From Mesorhizobium sp. (GTDB lineage Bacteria > Pseudomonadota > Alphaproteobacteria > Rhizobiales > Rhizobiaceae), in NCBI GenBank assembly GCA_004017535.1, contig SAJS01000021.1, positions 1 through 64,000 of the forward strand: DNA of 64,000 nucleotides, read 5' to 3'. Position 1 is the stretch's first letter. Each line of letters starts with the position of its first letter. Shown here piece after piece: positions 1 through 10,043 of the stretch. The position numbers were made by a program, and so were the translations under genes. The notes below the pieces were generated by a model that saw nothing but the letters and a program-made list of their open reading frames with translations, searched no databases and was not told the origin of the DNA.

Positions 1-90
1 GGCCCGTCCGAGCAACCCTCGGACGCGCAGTGTAGGGCGAGCCACCTCATCGGCAGAGGCGGACATACGGTCTTACGACGAAGCGGCCAA
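1..90. repeat. 90-bp dispersed repeat, copy 1
   Basis: This stretch recurs at about 39539-39628 with few changes; both start with ggccc and include the stretch ending in acatacggtctta. The second copy lies upstream of a decayed IS110-type transposase, so the repeat is probably IS debris. What follows differs between copies: an IS66 remnant here, non-coding sequence there. Confidence 0.75.
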
Positions 91-123
91 TCACCTCCCG
101 GTAACCTTGCCAGAGCGAACGCG

Positions 124-730
124 ATGATCCTCGCCGAGCGTGCGGCCCGACGCGAGGCGCAAGCGCCCGCCGCCCGCGCAGGCCGTCAACGCGCACCGGA
201 TGCGCTGATCGCGCGACTGCGGCTGGAGCTCGAGAAGCTGAAAGGCGAAATCCATGCCAGCCGCTCGGAGCGGAAAGCCAGCTTCTCGAACAGATGGAGC
301 TGCAGCTCGAGGGAGCTGTAGACTAATCCAGCGAAGACGTACTGGCAGCGGACGTGGCTACGCGGTCATCAACGGTCCGGGCGTTCGAGCGCAAGCGCCG
401 TCAAGGTAGCCGTTTCCCGAGCGCCTGCACGCGAGCGCGTCGTCATCGCCGCACCGTCGAACTGCCCGTGCTGCGGTTCGGGGAAGCTGGCCAAACTTGG
501 AGAGGATATCACGCTGGAGGTGATCCGGCGCCAGTGGAAGGTGATCCAGACCGTGCGCGAGAAGTTCACCTGCTGCGAATGCGAGAATATCCTGCAGCCG
601 CCGGCGCCTTCCAACTGACGCCGCGCAGCCTTGCCGGACCAAACTTGCTGGACGATGATCCTGTTCGAGAAGTTCGCCCGCTGCCATTGGCTCCGTTCCG
701 ATCGGTCCTGAAGCTCCCGCGACGCATTAG
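124..730 (+). pseudogene. IS66 TnpC remnant (N-terminal part)
   Basis: Translation in shifting frames recovers the N-terminal half of an IS66 TnpC transposase: a coiled stretch with LRLELEKLKGEI, then an ERKR...PFPE-like segment, a CPCCGSGKLAKLGEDI-like zinc-ribbon segment read across frames, and finally AGPNLL. Several frameshifts and the loss of the whole DDE half show it is dead. It is followed without a gap by IS21 debris. Confidence 0.7.
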
Positions 731-1015
731 CCGGGAGGGCATGGTCAGCGTCGGCGGCAATTTCTATAACGTGCCCCGACGCCACCAGGCGTCGTGCCGT
801 CGAGGTACACACGCTGGCCGAAGAGGTTCGCATCTTCAAGGACGCGGCTCGCTGATTGCCACCCATCCCATTGTAAAAGGCCGGCATCAGCGTCATGTTG
901 AGCCGGGCCATCGCAACATCCATGTCCACAAGCGCCAACAGAGCCACACGGGGTCATTCTTCATGGCTCGGTGACAGGGTCCCTCAGCGCCCTTGGCCTT
1001 CTACGATGCCATCGC
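731..1015 (+). pseudogene. IS21 IstA remnant (C-terminal part)
   Basis: The frames give GMVSVGGNFYNVP, then VEVHTLAEEVRIF-like and ATHPIVKGRHQR segments, which is the C-terminal beta-rich domain of IS21 IstA transposases. The DDE core is missing and the frame changes more than once. An IstB remnant follows in the same orientation, as in an intact IS21. Confidence 0.65.
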
Positions 1016-1074
1016 CTGGGTTATAGCGAAGGAGCAGCGTCCATGACCAACGCGCTCGACACAACACCATCACA

Positions 1075-1330
1075 CCATCCTCGACCGAATCCGCCCCTGG
1101 TCGGCCTGAAGATGCCGCGATCATGTTGTGCGTCGCCTCGAGCAAGGCGAGATCGCCCCACTCGAAGCCATGGACATCCTCGTCTCGGAAAGCTGCGCGA
1201 GAACAGCCCGATCAAGACGGCACTGCGCATGGGGCGCCTGGCCACTCGCCGGCTTCGACTTCTCTTTCCAGCCTTCGATCGACCGCAATCGAATCTTCAC
1301 GCTCGTCGCGGAAGCCCGGCGGCAACCCAC
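1075..1330 (+). pseudogene. IS21 IstB remnant (N-terminal part)
   Basis: The segments ILDRIR, RRLEQGEIAPLEAMDIL and GFDFSFQPSIDRNRI are typical of the N-terminal domain of the IS21 helper ATPase IstB. They are spread over more than one frame, and the P-loop part is absent. It ends about 50 bp before the 3' end of the leftward M24 hydrolase gene. Confidence 0.65.
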
Positions 1331-1377
1331 GTTCGGTCCGCACGAGTCTCAGCGGGAGTGGGTTTGACGCCATTCGG

Positions 1378-2571
1378 CTAAAGCTCCAAAAGCTTACGTG
1401 GTGCCTGCGTCAACACCTCTGCGCCGGACTCGGCCACACGGAACGTCTCGCTGATTACATAGCCGAAGTCCTCATCGACCCAGTTGCCCAGCATAAGGTG
1501 AAAGGTCATGTTCGGCTTCAGCTCGGTCGTGTCGCTATTTTGAAGGCTGGCCGTCTGCTCGACCCAATCGATGCCAATGGCGTAGCCACAGCGCGACTCC
1601 TTCTTGAAACCCATCTTCTCGATCATGCGATAGAAGGCACTGGAAATTTCGCCGCAGGTACGTCCAGGGCGGACCGTCCCGAGCGCGGCCTCGAGGCCAG
1701 CTACCTCGGCTTCATGCAAACGGCGCAGGCGGTCGGAGGCCTCGCCAATTGTGAAAGTTCGCATGATCGCGGCAACGTAGCCATGGCGGTTGCCGCTCAG
1801 TTCTATGTTGATCTGCGAACCATCGCGCAACCTATCTTGGCTCCACAGAATGTGACTCGTACCCGTGCGAGGCGACGAACAGATCAAGGGCGGCAACACT
1901 CCCGACGCAGGCTTGCCGTTCGGACCGCCGCGCACCTGCGCAGCCACGATTTCTGCCGCCAGCTCGGCTTCGTGCAATCCGGGACGGATCACTTCCGCCG
2001 CTCGCATAATGGCCGCGTCAGCGATGGCGGCCGCTTCGCGCATAGCCTCGATTTCAAGGTCGGACTTTACGAGCCGCACCCAGTCCACGGCCTTACTGCA
2101 ATCCACGATTCTGGCGTTCGACAGCCGCGCCCTGAACTTCTCGGCCGCGTGTGCGGAGAGGGACCCCCCTCCTCCCATCCCGCCGCCCGCGAATTCCATT
2201 CCAACACCGCTACTTGCAAGGCCGGCGTCATGGAGGAAGTCGATCACAGCGTCGAAGCCGTTCTTGTCGACCTTGCCCACGTAATCATCTGAATAGCCGA
2301 TTACCTTGCTGCGTTCCAGAAAAGTCTGGTGGATGCAGCCGGGCACATCCATGCGCCGCACGATGAGCGTTGGCTCCTCTTCGCGCAAAGAAACGACAAG
2401 CGCGTGCAAGGAGAACATCCGCGTCAGATTACCCGTAAGGTATGTGATGTTGGGCCAGCTGGTGACAACAAGCGCATCAACTTCGCGTCTTGCCATTTCT
2501 GATTTTACTGCGGAAAGCCTACGCAGGTATTCAGTTCTCGGGAAAGCTTGTGGTCCTTTGCCAATCGTCAT
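1378..2571 (-). CDS. M24 creatinase/ectoine-hydrolase-like enzyme
   Basis: A 397-aa protein with the two-domain architecture of the M24 (creatinase/prolidase/aminopeptidase P) family: an N-terminal creatinase-like domain (about residues 15-150, with ALVVTSWPNITYLTGN) and a C-terminal pita-bread domain. The usual metal-binding pattern is altered: INIELSGNRHGYVAAIMRT has Glu and Ala where metallopeptidases have two Asp, and YAIGID lacks the His of the GHGIG motif. This argues for a creatinase- or ectoine-hydrolase-type amidohydrolase rather than a metal-dependent Xaa-Pro peptidase. It resembles from memory y4tL/y4tM of pNGR234a. The Met at 2571 is preferred over 2685 because family alignment begins there. 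An M20 peptidase lies upstream in the same orientation, 165 bp away, so co-transcription is possible. The substrate is unknown. Confidence 0.8.
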   Translation of the reverse strand: MTIGKGPQAFPRTEYLRRLSAVKSEMARREVDALVVTSWPNITYLTGNLTRMFSLHALVVSLREEEPTLIVRRMDVPGCIHQTFLERSKVIGYSDDYVGKVDKNGFDAVIDFLHDAGLASSGVGMEFAGGGMGGGGSLSAHAAEKFRARLSNARIVDCSKAVDWVRLVKSDLEIEAMREAAAIADAAIMRAAEVIRPGLHEAELAAEIVAAQVRGGPNGKPASGVLPPLICSSPRTGTSHILWSQDRLRDGSQINIELSGNRHGYVAAIMRTFTIGEASDRLRRLHEAEVAGLEAALGTVRPGRTCGEISSAFYRMIEKMGFKKESRCGYAIGIDWVEQTASLQNSDTTELKPNMTFHLMLGNWVDEDFGYVISETFRVAESGAEVLTQAPRKLLEL

Positions 2572-2736
2572 AGTCTTGGTTCCGTCCGGTTTTGTTAAAT
2601 GATATCGAAGCACGGGAGCTGTCTGGGAGATGGTTTCAGGTCTCGAAGCAACTCCGGCGCCTCTGTCACCTCTGCCCTCTGCCAAGGCAAGCTCTGCGAT
2701 GGAAATTCGTGTAGATTATGATTATCGTCTCCCTCT

Positions 2737-4125
2737 CTACGATCGCGCGCACCGGCCTAGTCCATCCAGCAGAGCAGCTCCGGTGCGGATACCCTTGATA
2801 AAGCAGTCGATCGTAATATTCTCGTTCGGCGCATGATTGTCTTCATCGTAGTTGGCGTAAGGAACTACAAAGGATGCCGTACCGAGAACCTTCGTGAAGA
2901 CGTAGTCTGGGAGGGTGGCACCTAGTGTTGGGTAGATAAGCGGCTCGACACCGTGTGCTGTGTAGACGGCGTGCTGAACAACATCTGAAAACGGGGAATC
3001 AAGTGGAGTCTTCGACGGCAGCGTGGACTCGGTGCGAACAAACTTTACGTCCGGAGCATACTTTTTGACATGAGCCTCTATCTTCGCGAGGACGTCATCA
3101 GGATTTTGCCGTTCTACGAGACGAGCGTCACACTTAACGAAAGCCTCATGCGGCAGCACCGTTTTCGAGCCGGGTCCACCGTAACCGCCGTGGAATCCGT
3201 TAATGGTAAATGTCGGATGGAACATGAGCCTGTCCGCCACCGGCCGATCAGTCGGCGCATCCAACTCTACAAGTCCGAGTTCTTGCTTAACGTGATCTGC
3301 ATCTAACCGCAAACGTGCTGTCGCCTCACGCTCAAGTGCGGTGGGTGCCACAACATCGTCATAAAAGCCCTCGATTGTAATTTCTCCAGCTGAATTTTTC
3401 ATAGTCGCCAGCAGATGCACTAGCGTCCAGATAGGATTTGGCACGACACCGCCGAAGTTGCCGGAATGGACGTCGCGATTAGCAGCACGAGCTCTCAACT
3501 CGAATGCTGCAATGCCTCTTACACCGTAAGTTATAATCGGCTGGCCTGACTCGTGCCCAGGGCCATCGGCTGTTACAACCAAATCTGACTTGAGCCGATC
3601 GGCGTGGGCGCGAACGAATTCGGCGATGTTCGGACTTCCAACCTCCTCTTCCCCTTCGAGTAGAATCAACACATTGCATGGTAAGCGGCCGTGCACAGTC
3701 AGGTGCGATTCCAAGGCGAGGATCTGAGCGAAGTGCTGGCCCTTATTATCTCCGGCGCCACGCGCATAAACGCGCCCGTCCCGGATCGTCGGTTCGAACG
3801 GCGGACTGATCCAAGCCTCCAAAGGGTCGGGAGGCTGGACGTCATAGTGGCCGTAAAGCAAGACCGTCGGTGCTCCAGGTACTCGCTCCCAGCGCCCCAT
3901 CACGACGGGGTATCCAGGCGTCTGAATCAACTGCGTCTCAAAACCCAAGTTGCTCAGCATTCCGACTAGGAGTTCGGCAACCTTTCCGATGCCGATGTTT
4001 TGGGCGCTAACACTCGGATGCCTTAGGTATTCGATCAATCGGCCGACAAATAATTCCTTATTTGCATCGATGTACTCAAATACTTCTGACAACTCGACGT
4101 TGGATTTATTGAGGTCTATATTCAT
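2737..4125 (-). CDS. M20 family metallopeptidase (dipeptidase-like)
   Basis: A 462-aa protein of the M20/M28 zinc peptidase family (CNDP2/DapE-like). Visible ligands and catalytic residues are GHYDVQPPD (first metal His and catalytic Asp), GAGDNKGQ (bridging Asp), LEGEEEVGS (catalytic Glu and metal Glu), VTADGP (metal Asp) and DNHAPNEN (last His). The central dimerisation domain (about residues 210-330) is present, so the protein looks complete and active. There is no signal peptide, so it is probably cytoplasmic and cleaves imported dipeptides or N-acyl amino acids. It is followed leftward by the M24-like gene at 1378-2571, a likely two-gene transcript. The upstream 4126-4200 stretch is AT-rich, which fits a promoter. 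Confidence 0.85.
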   Translation of the reverse strand: MNIDLNKSNVELSEVFEYIDANKELFVGRLIEYLRHPSVSAQNIGIGKVAELLVGMLSNLGFETQLIQTPGYPVVMGRWERVPGAPTVLLYGHYDVQPPDPLEAWISPPFEPTIRDGRVYARGAGDNKGQHFAQILALESHLTVHGRLPCNVLILLEGEEEVGSPNIAEFVRAHADRLKSDLVVTADGPGHESGQPIITYGVRGIAAFELRARAANRDVHSGNFGGVVPNPIWTLVHLLATMKNSAGEITIEGFYDDVVAPTALEREATARLRLDADHVKQELGLVELDAPTDRPVADRLMFHPTFTINGFHGGYGGPGSKTVLPHEAFVKCDARLVERQNPDDVLAKIEAHVKKYAPDVKFVRTESTLPSKTPLDSPFSDVVQHAVYTAHGVEPLIYPTLGATLPDYVFTKVLGTASFVVPYANYDEDNHAPNENITIDCFIKGIRTGAALLDGLGRCARS

Positions 4126-4965
4126 GTGAAAGCTCTTCTATTTAAACTATTATTTATCTTATGTGCATTTTGGACGCAATACTTTTAATTTATTGCACCT
4201 AATTTCACAGAGAAACAAGACGTCAGCCTGATGAACCTATCGTGGCGGCCCCGTCAACAGCGGTTCACTTCCGATCTGAGGCCACTACGTCGACGACGCC
4301 CGTTGCCAATTGCTCAAGCGCTGTGATTCGGGAGCGCTTGCTTCGCACTCGGCCTCGGCAGCCATCACATGACGTGAGGGGCAATCAGCCACAACATAGG
4401 CAGAAGCGTCAGGAGCGACGCCACTGGGGCCAATTGCAGGATCCTGCTCGCTTCGCATGCTTTCCCACATTCTCAATGGCAGGGTCCGATTCGACCTACC
4501 GACTATGGACGAAAGGACCACCTCGTCGAAGGAGTGGATGATGATGCTAGGGCGAATCAACGAGTGTGACCTTATGAAAGTATCCCTACTACCCGTCCAA
4601 TGACTAGTTCATCTTGGATTGCGACGACGCTCACCTAATAATCGGAGGCAGCGCAAAAGGGTCGCTGCATATGACGTAGTGCGAAGACTGCCTTCGTCGG
4701 TTGATTTGAACGCCACTTCGCTCCGTTCAGCATCGCCTCTTTTGGCAACTCACATCGTGTAGGATCGCCTCAGATCCACATGATGGCCAATTACACAGCC
4801 TAGCTTGTTTTTCTTTGAAAATCAGTTGCCGGGCTGCATTCGTCAAATACAATTTGCATATAATTCGTATCTCACAGCGAGATGGGCAGCATGCCCTAAG
4901 CAGGTTGTTGAAAAAGGCACTCGCCACCGGACCGCAGCGGTGATTCACTGGTTCCGAAGGGATAC
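4126..4965. other. Intergenic region without a recognisable gene
   Basis: 840 bp. Only short overlapping frames on both strands, none with a family signature. The first 75 bp are AT-rich and probably contain the promoter of the leftward M20 gene. The rest looks like worn mobile DNA. Confidence 0.5.
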
Positions 4966-4969
4966 GGAG

Positions 4970-5130
4970 GTGACGAGTGCGCGACGGCGACGATCGAAGT
5001 GGCGAACTGTTCAGCTATGTTGACCTTGAGGCGCGGGTGCGGCGCAATCATCCGTTGCAGGCGAGGACCGGCCGCAGGCGATCACACTCGGCGCCGACAA
5101 GGCCTACGATGCGGAGGACTTCATTGGCGC
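4970..5130 (+). pseudogene. IS5/IS1182-type transposase remnants
   Basis: Two pieces of a transposase are visible: SGELFSYVDLEARVRRNHPL near 4990-5050 (N-terminal motif) and ITLGADKAYDAEDFI near 5080-5125 (a DDE-core motif). The middle of the gene between them has been deleted. From 5130 to 5570 nothing is recognisable beyond short frames. Confidence 0.6.
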
Positions 5131-5574
5131 GGGGCTTGATCATGTGGTTCCAGCCATCGCCAAGGCCTTTGCCGGTCGCTGGCGTATCGTCGAAATGGAT
5201 CGTCTATGTAGATGCCTTGATTGGGTGATCGGCCAGGCCGACCGTGAGCCGCTGAAGGATTACTTTCTCCGACGGGAGCGCAAGAGCGTGGAGGCCGTTG
5301 GCGGCCGTCAAGGCGCCGTCGAGTGCTGCATTTCATGGGAGGCGCCGTGGTTGGATGCGGCCTCACTCGCACAGCTTCACGAGTGCGAGCAGCATGGACG
5401 GATTCGAGCTTGGATCGTCGATGATCCGATTCCTTAGGAGGCAAGCACTCGCTGGGCGTAGCGCGTCAGTTAAGAGGCCATCGACTGAGACGGAAAGGTG
5501 GGGGCCGTGAGAGATGGCCCAATAGAGAAAGCCGCTCGGCCTGGAGGGACTTCCTAGCAGGGTGTTGAAGAAGT

Positions 5575-5860
5575 CAGGCGCGCTGGCAGACGAAGCCTGA
5601 ATCGTCTGCATTATGGATGTAAAAGTGGCCGACGAGGCGACCGGCAGGGCCGATCATCGCCCATCCGCGGCCGCAAGCGGGATCGCTTTCGTCGTGACCC
5701 TCCCACAAGAATTCCGCGCAGGCCGAACCGTCTCGCGCGCCGTAGCGAACATCAAGGAAGCCCTTTGAGGGCGCCGAAGCCGATCTCGCCGTCCGCCGCG
5801 CTTTGAACGTCAGATGGGCTCTTCGACGAGATCGAGGAAATCGTTGTCCCAGACAATCCG
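5575..5860 (-). pseudogene. Frameshifted small conserved rhizobial ORF
   Basis: Reading leftward, WDNDFLDLVEE is followed, after frame changes, by KGFLDVRYGARDGSACAEF, WEGHDESDPACGRGWAM and GRLVGHFYIHNADDSGFVC. Together these would form one protein of about 95 aa. I recognise this as a small hypothetical protein common in rhizobial accessory DNA, but I know no function. At least two frame changes interrupt it here, so it is probably not expressed. Confidence 0.5.
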
Positions 5861-5969
5861 CGACAAGCGCGAATCACCCGCATCCGCGACTTCCTGACCC
5901 AGTAATACCCGGTTTAGAATTCGCTTTTCTAGGCATCTTTGTTGAGCGCGAGCGACCGCGGTCTGAAGG

Positions 5970-6616
5970 TCATCGTGCCATGCTCGCGACCAAATCGCTG
6001 AACCTCTCGCCCTGCACGCCGACATGCGTCCGCAGCAGGCGGCGGGCTTCCTCGCCGTCCCCCCGCAACGATGGCATCTAAGATCGCGCAATGTTCCGAA
6101 AAGGAGGTGGACAGGCGATTGCGCACACGCAGCTGCAACCTGCGGTACGGTCGGAGGCGACGGTGCAGTTGAGTGCACTGCTCCTGCAGAAACGCGCTCC
6201 GGCTTGCCGTGTAGATCGCCCTATGAAACTCCTCGTTGGCATAGTAATAGTCGTCGCTATCGCCGGCTTTGGCTGAGAACTCGCACCGCTTATGGGCGGC
6301 CTTGATCGCTGTGCAATCCTGGGCACTCAGCCGGCGGGCAGCCAGCGATCCGGCCAGCCCTTCCAGCCATGACCTCGAACATTTCATAGACGCGGTGCGG
6401 TCCCGGATCAATGACCACGGCACCTCTTCGCGGCCGGATTTCAATCAGGCCGATGGCGTCAAGCTGCAAGAGTGCCTCGCGCACCGGCGTCCGGGAGACT
6501 CCGAACTGACGGGCCAGCACCATTTCGTCCAGACGCTCGCCAGGGGAGAACGCATTGGAAAGAATTACATTTTCAATTTCGTCTCGGAGCCGACATTCTC
6601 GGACATTGATGCGCAT
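5970..6616 (-). pseudogene. matR: matR, GntR/FCD malonate regulator, frameshifted
   Basis: The gene is divergent from matA and encodes a GntR-family regulator of the FCD subfamily. The N-terminal winged helix is intact (DEIENVILSNAFSPGERLDE, QFGVSRTPVREALLQL, PRRGAVVI; frame starting at 6616). Near 6350-6370 the frame changes, and the FCD ligand domain continues in another frame (GLAGSLAARRL, NEEFHRAIYTASRS, SEHCAILDAIVAG). A second change at a run of six G (around 6055-6060, minus strand) throws out the end, which in the corrected frame would read DGEEARRLLRTHVG and stop at 5970. With two lesions the full repressor cannot be made, so matAB may be derepressed. A truncated DNA-binding domain alone could still be produced. 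Confidence 0.75.
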
Positions 6617-6628
6617 TCCTTAAACACT

Positions 6629-6642
6629 TCTTGTATACGTTG
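6629..6642. promoter_or_regulatory. Candidate MatR operator
   Basis: TCTTGTATACGTTG lies in the 131-bp space between matR and matA, just upstream of the matR start. The left half TCTTGTA equals the half-site I recall for the Rhizobium matABC operator (TCTTGTA/TACACGA). The right half keeps only the initial TAC. Position and sequence fit a MatR site, but this rests on memory of the published operator. Confidence 0.45.
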
Positions 6643-6747
6643 CGATTGACGTCAGGTACATATATTGAGAATTTGCATACTAGCGGCGACCCCTGACGGG
6701 AAGCAATTCGCGCAACCAAGGTGAGCGATAGAGAAGAGGAGAATGGC

Positions 6748-8139
6748 ATGCCTTTCACGGACATGCTGCAGAGCATCACCGAACGTGGACGCATGCTTTT
6801 GTTTTCCGGTTCGCGCATCAGGCAAGCTGCAGCGAAAGCCGATCTCGAAACACTTTGCGAAATGCTGCTGTCGAGCCGGGGCGAAGCGTCAGGCATGGCG
6901 CTAGCTGCCGAAATACTTGATCGCTGGAGCGCACTCGGTAGCGATGGTGTACAGATCTTTCTGCATATGCTTCATGAAAAGTTCGGCCCCGAAACGACGA
7001 AGCTCGACATGGCGATCGAAAACTACCTAACTGACAAGAGCTCCGCTACGATCATCGCACTCCACCAGGCCGCAGAACCCCGTCGACAGGAGCTCCTGCG
7101 CCGCTTGAATCATGCACCCAACGGCACGGCTAAGCTCGTCCGGATGCGCCAGAAGCTTCTTTCCTGGAAAGAGCAATCTGCTGAATTCCGCGCGCTCGAC
7201 GCCGATTTCGCCCATCTTTTCGGCTCCTGGTTTAATCGCGGCTTCCTCACGCTCCGGCCGATCGATTGGTCCACATCAGCCCACATTCTCGAAAAAATCA
7301 TCAAGTACGAGGCCGTGCACGAAATCGCTGGCTGGGAGGAGCTGCGTCGTCGCTTGGCGCCGGCCGATCGTCGCTGCTTTGCCTTTTTCCATCCGAGGCT
7401 GGCGGACGAACCGCTCGTCTTCGTCGAAGTGGCGCTCACCCGGTCCGTTCCCGCCGCAATCAGAGACGTGCTCGATGATGCCAGGAAACAGATTAATGCT
7501 GACGAGGCGACGACCGCCGTCTTCTATTCGATTTCCAATTGCCAAGACGGCTTGCGCGGAATCTCCTTCGGAAACTTCCTAATCAAGCAGGTCGTCGAAG
7601 ACCTACGCCGGGATCTGCCCGGTCTCAAGAATTTTGTCACCCTGTCCCCCGTTCCGGGCTTTGCCCGTTGGCTTGCGAAGGCCCGCAGTTCGGCAATCGA
7701 CCCACTACTGTCGGATAGGGACCGCGAAAGGCTGGTGCTGCTCGATGATTCGAATTGGGCCGACGACGAGAACATTGCAATGCAGTTGGAGAGCGTTTTG
7801 TTACCGCTCGCGGCGCGTTACTTCTTGGTCGAACGGACGCCGCAAGGAAGGCCAGTCGATCCGGTAGCGCGATTCCATCTCGGCAATGGCGCTCGACTGG
7901 AGCGATTGAATTTTCTCGGCGACCGCTCGGCCAAGGCGATGCAGCATGCACATGGACTGATGGTCAATTACCTCTACAAGCTCGAGGACATCGTGGCCAA
8001 TCACGAGGCGCTCGCTCAGCGCGGTGAAGTAATCGCATCGCCCGAGGTCAGGAGGTTTCTTGACCACTACGGCGAAAACCGGCGCGGTGTCGACCACAAA
8101 GGATCGGAGGAAAGCGAAAGTGAGCAACCATCTTTTTGA
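6748..8139 (+). CDS. matA: Malonyl-CoA decarboxylase
   Basis: A 463-aa malonyl-CoA decarboxylase, which converts malonyl-CoA to acetyl-CoA and CO2. The N-terminal helical domain (to about residue 170) and the GNAT-like catalytic domain are both present; FFHPRLADEPLVFVEVAL and FVTLSPVPGFARWL are family signatures. The start at 6748 is preferred to the GTG at 6721 because GAGGAG sits about 8 bases before it. The stop overlaps the start of matB by 20 bp, indicating translational coupling. The function is to use malonate, which is abundant in legume tissue, with MatB making the CoA ester. The regulator next door is broken. Confidence 0.93.
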   Translation: MPFTDMLQSITERGRMLLFSGSRIRQAAAKADLETLCEMLLSSRGEASGMALAAEILDRWSALGSDGVQIFLHMLHEKFGPETTKLDMAIENYLTDKSSATIIALHQAAEPRRQELLRRLNHAPNGTAKLVRMRQKLLSWKEQSAEFRALDADFAHLFGSWFNRGFLTLRPIDWSTSAHILEKIIKYEAVHEIAGWEELRRRLAPADRRCFAFFHPRLADEPLVFVEVALTRSVPAAIRDVLDDARKQINADEATTAVFYSISNCQDGLRGISFGNFLIKQVVEDLRRDLPGLKNFVTLSPVPGFARWLAKARSSAIDPLLSDRDRERLVLLDDSNWADDENIAMQLESVLLPLAARYFLVERTPQGRPVDPVARFHLGNGARLERLNFLGDRSAKAMQHAHGLMVNYLYKLEDIVANHEALAQRGEVIASPEVRRFLDHYGENRRGVDHKGSEESESEQPSF

Positions 8140-9634
8140 TGCCATACGAACCGCTGCGCCCGGCAAGGCGCCGTTTATCCGAACAAAGGACGGCCGCACC
8201 TGGACCTACAATGATACGCTGACCCTTTCCAGCCGCATTGCCGGTGCGATGCAAACGCTCGGCATTCATCCGGGCGACCGGGTTGCGGTGCAGGTCGAGA
8301 AAAGCGCCGAGGCTCTGATCCTTTATCTCGCCTGTCTCCGCAGCGGCGCGGTCTACCTACCTTTCAACATGGCCTATACGCTGGCTGAACTCGAGTACTT
8401 CATTGGCGATGCCGAGCCGCGCCTGGTAGTCGTTTCTTCGGCCGCTCGGGAGAACGTTGAGAAAATTGCGAAGCCTCACTACGTGATTGTCGAAACGCTG
8501 GATGCTGACGGGAGCGGCTCCCTGCTCGATCTCGCTCGCGACGAGCCGGCAAACTTTGTCGATGCCTCCCGCTCGGCCGATGACTTGGCAGCTATCCTCT
8601 ACACCTCAGGAACGACGGGGCGCTCCAAGGGGGCGATGCTCACCCAAGCAAACCTGCTCTCGAATGCCATCATGCTGCGCGATTACTGGCGGGTCACCGC
8701 CGAAGATCGGCTGATCCATGCCTTGCCCATTTTCCACACGCATGGGCTGTTCGTCGCAACGAACGTCACGCTGCTTGCGGGAGCGTCAATGTTCTTGCTG
8801 CCGAAATTCGACCCGGATGAGGTGATTTCGCTAATGCCTCTGGCAACAATGCTAATGGGTGTGCCGACATTTTATGTGCGCCTGCTGCAGAGCCCGCGCC
8901 TCGACAGCCAGGCGGTCGCGAACATGCGTCTTTTCGTATCGGGCTCAGCACCGCTGTTGGCCGAGACACACGTCGAGTTTGAGAACCGTACCGGGCATGC
9001 CATCCTCGAGCGTTACGGCATGACCGAAACCAACATGAACACCTCCAATCCCTATGACGGAGACCGGATTGCCGGAACGGTCGGCTTCCCGCTGCCAGGC
9101 GTGACGGTGCGCGTGACCGATCCCGGCACCGGAGCCATACTGTTTCCGGAAGAGACCGGCATGATCGAGATCAAGGGGCCTAACGTCTTCAAGGGCTACT
9201 GGCGCGCGCCCGAAAGGACCGCAGCCGAGTTCACCGCCGATGGCTTCTTCACCAGCGGCGATCTCGGCAAGATCGACAGGCGCGGCTACGTCCACATTGT
9301 CGGCCGCAGCAAGGACCTGGTGATTTCGGGCGGATACAACATCTATCCGAAAGAGGTCGAGGGCGAGATCGACCAGCTCGAGGGTGTCGCGGAGAGCGCC
9401 GTGATAGGTGTTCCGCATCCGATTTTCGGCGAGGGCGTGACGGCGATCGTCGTGCCCAAGCCAGAGTCGGCCCTGGATGAAGAAGCGATCCTGAGCGCTC
9501 TTAAGCATCGGCTCGCGCGCTACAAGCAACCCAAGCGCATCATCTTCGCAGAGGACTTGCCGCGCAACACAATGGGCAAGGTCCAGAAGAATGTCCTGCG
9601 AAAACAATACGCCGATCTATATGTTAGGGCGTGA
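8120..9634 (+). CDS. matB: Malonyl-CoA synthetase
   Basis: A 504-aa ANL-superfamily ligase that makes malonyl-CoA from malonate, ATP and CoA. The P-loop-like motif TSGTTGRSKGAM, the ERYGMTETNMNTSNPY motif, the hinge GRSKDLVISGGYNIYPKE and the C-terminal catalytic Lys in PRNTMGKVQKN are all present. The GTG at 8120 is chosen because the protein then begins V(M)SNHLFDA, as in Rhizobium MatB, and GGAGG precedes it by about 9 bases. Longer in-frame extension to 8060 is not supported. No matC (malonate carrier) follows: downstream sequence is IS debris, so uptake must rely on another transporter. Confidence 0.95.
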   Translation: MSNHLFDAIRTAAPGKAPFIRTKDGRTWTYNDTLTLSSRIAGAMQTLGIHPGDRVAVQVEKSAEALILYLACLRSGAVYLPFNMAYTLAELEYFIGDAEPRLVVVSSAARENVEKIAKPHYVIVETLDADGSGSLLDLARDEPANFVDASRSADDLAAILYTSGTTGRSKGAMLTQANLLSNAIMLRDYWRVTAEDRLIHALPIFHTHGLFVATNVTLLAGASMFLLPKFDPDEVISLMPLATMLMGVPTFYVRLLQSPRLDSQAVANMRLFVSGSAPLLAETHVEFENRTGHAILERYGMTETNMNTSNPYDGDRIAGTVGFPLPGVTVRVTDPGTGAILFPEETGMIEIKGPNVFKGYWRAPERTAAEFTADGFFTSGDLGKIDRRGYVHIVGRSKDLVISGGYNIYPKEVEGEIDQLEGVAESAVIGVPHPIFGEGVTAIVVPKPESALDEEAILSALKHRLARYKQPKRIIFAEDLPRNTMGKVQKNVLRKQYADLYVRA

Positions 9635-10043
9635 CTGCGCGCTCGGTGCGAAGGCGCGCCGAGGTCCGCCCCATTCGAGGTGGATTATCGTGGCCTTCAT
9701 TGCATCTCGAAGTCAGATGACGAGGATATAAACACTGAATTTGACTCGACGCCCCCCCGCGGACGAGCGTCATATGAACCGAGTAATTGACATCCGATCG
9801 GCAAGTACTGCCCAGAGCCGAACCAATGCCATGACTCCTCAGGGATTTGTGTGAGGCGGGGCCGGCAGGTAAGGGGCCATCAATCACAACTCTTGGAAGT
9901 GGGCACATGCGCAGCGCCGGAGAATTCCCCTCACTCCCGGCAGAATTGCCAAAAACTGCGGCGAGTTGGCGCAAATTCAAGACAGCGCCGATCCGGTCTG
10001 CCTACTGGAGATCGGCGGATCGCTCTGAAAAGAGGAATGCCAG
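9635..10043. other. Intergenic region after matB
   Basis: No gene is recognisable; in particular, no matC-like membrane protein can be read in any frame. AGAGGA at 10031-10036 precedes the broken ligase frame that begins at 10044. Confidence 0.5.

Noticed and set aside
1123-2292. 389-aa plus-strand frame over the M24 gene
   Set aside because: Antisense shadow of a clear M24 protein on the other strand; its sequence has no family features.
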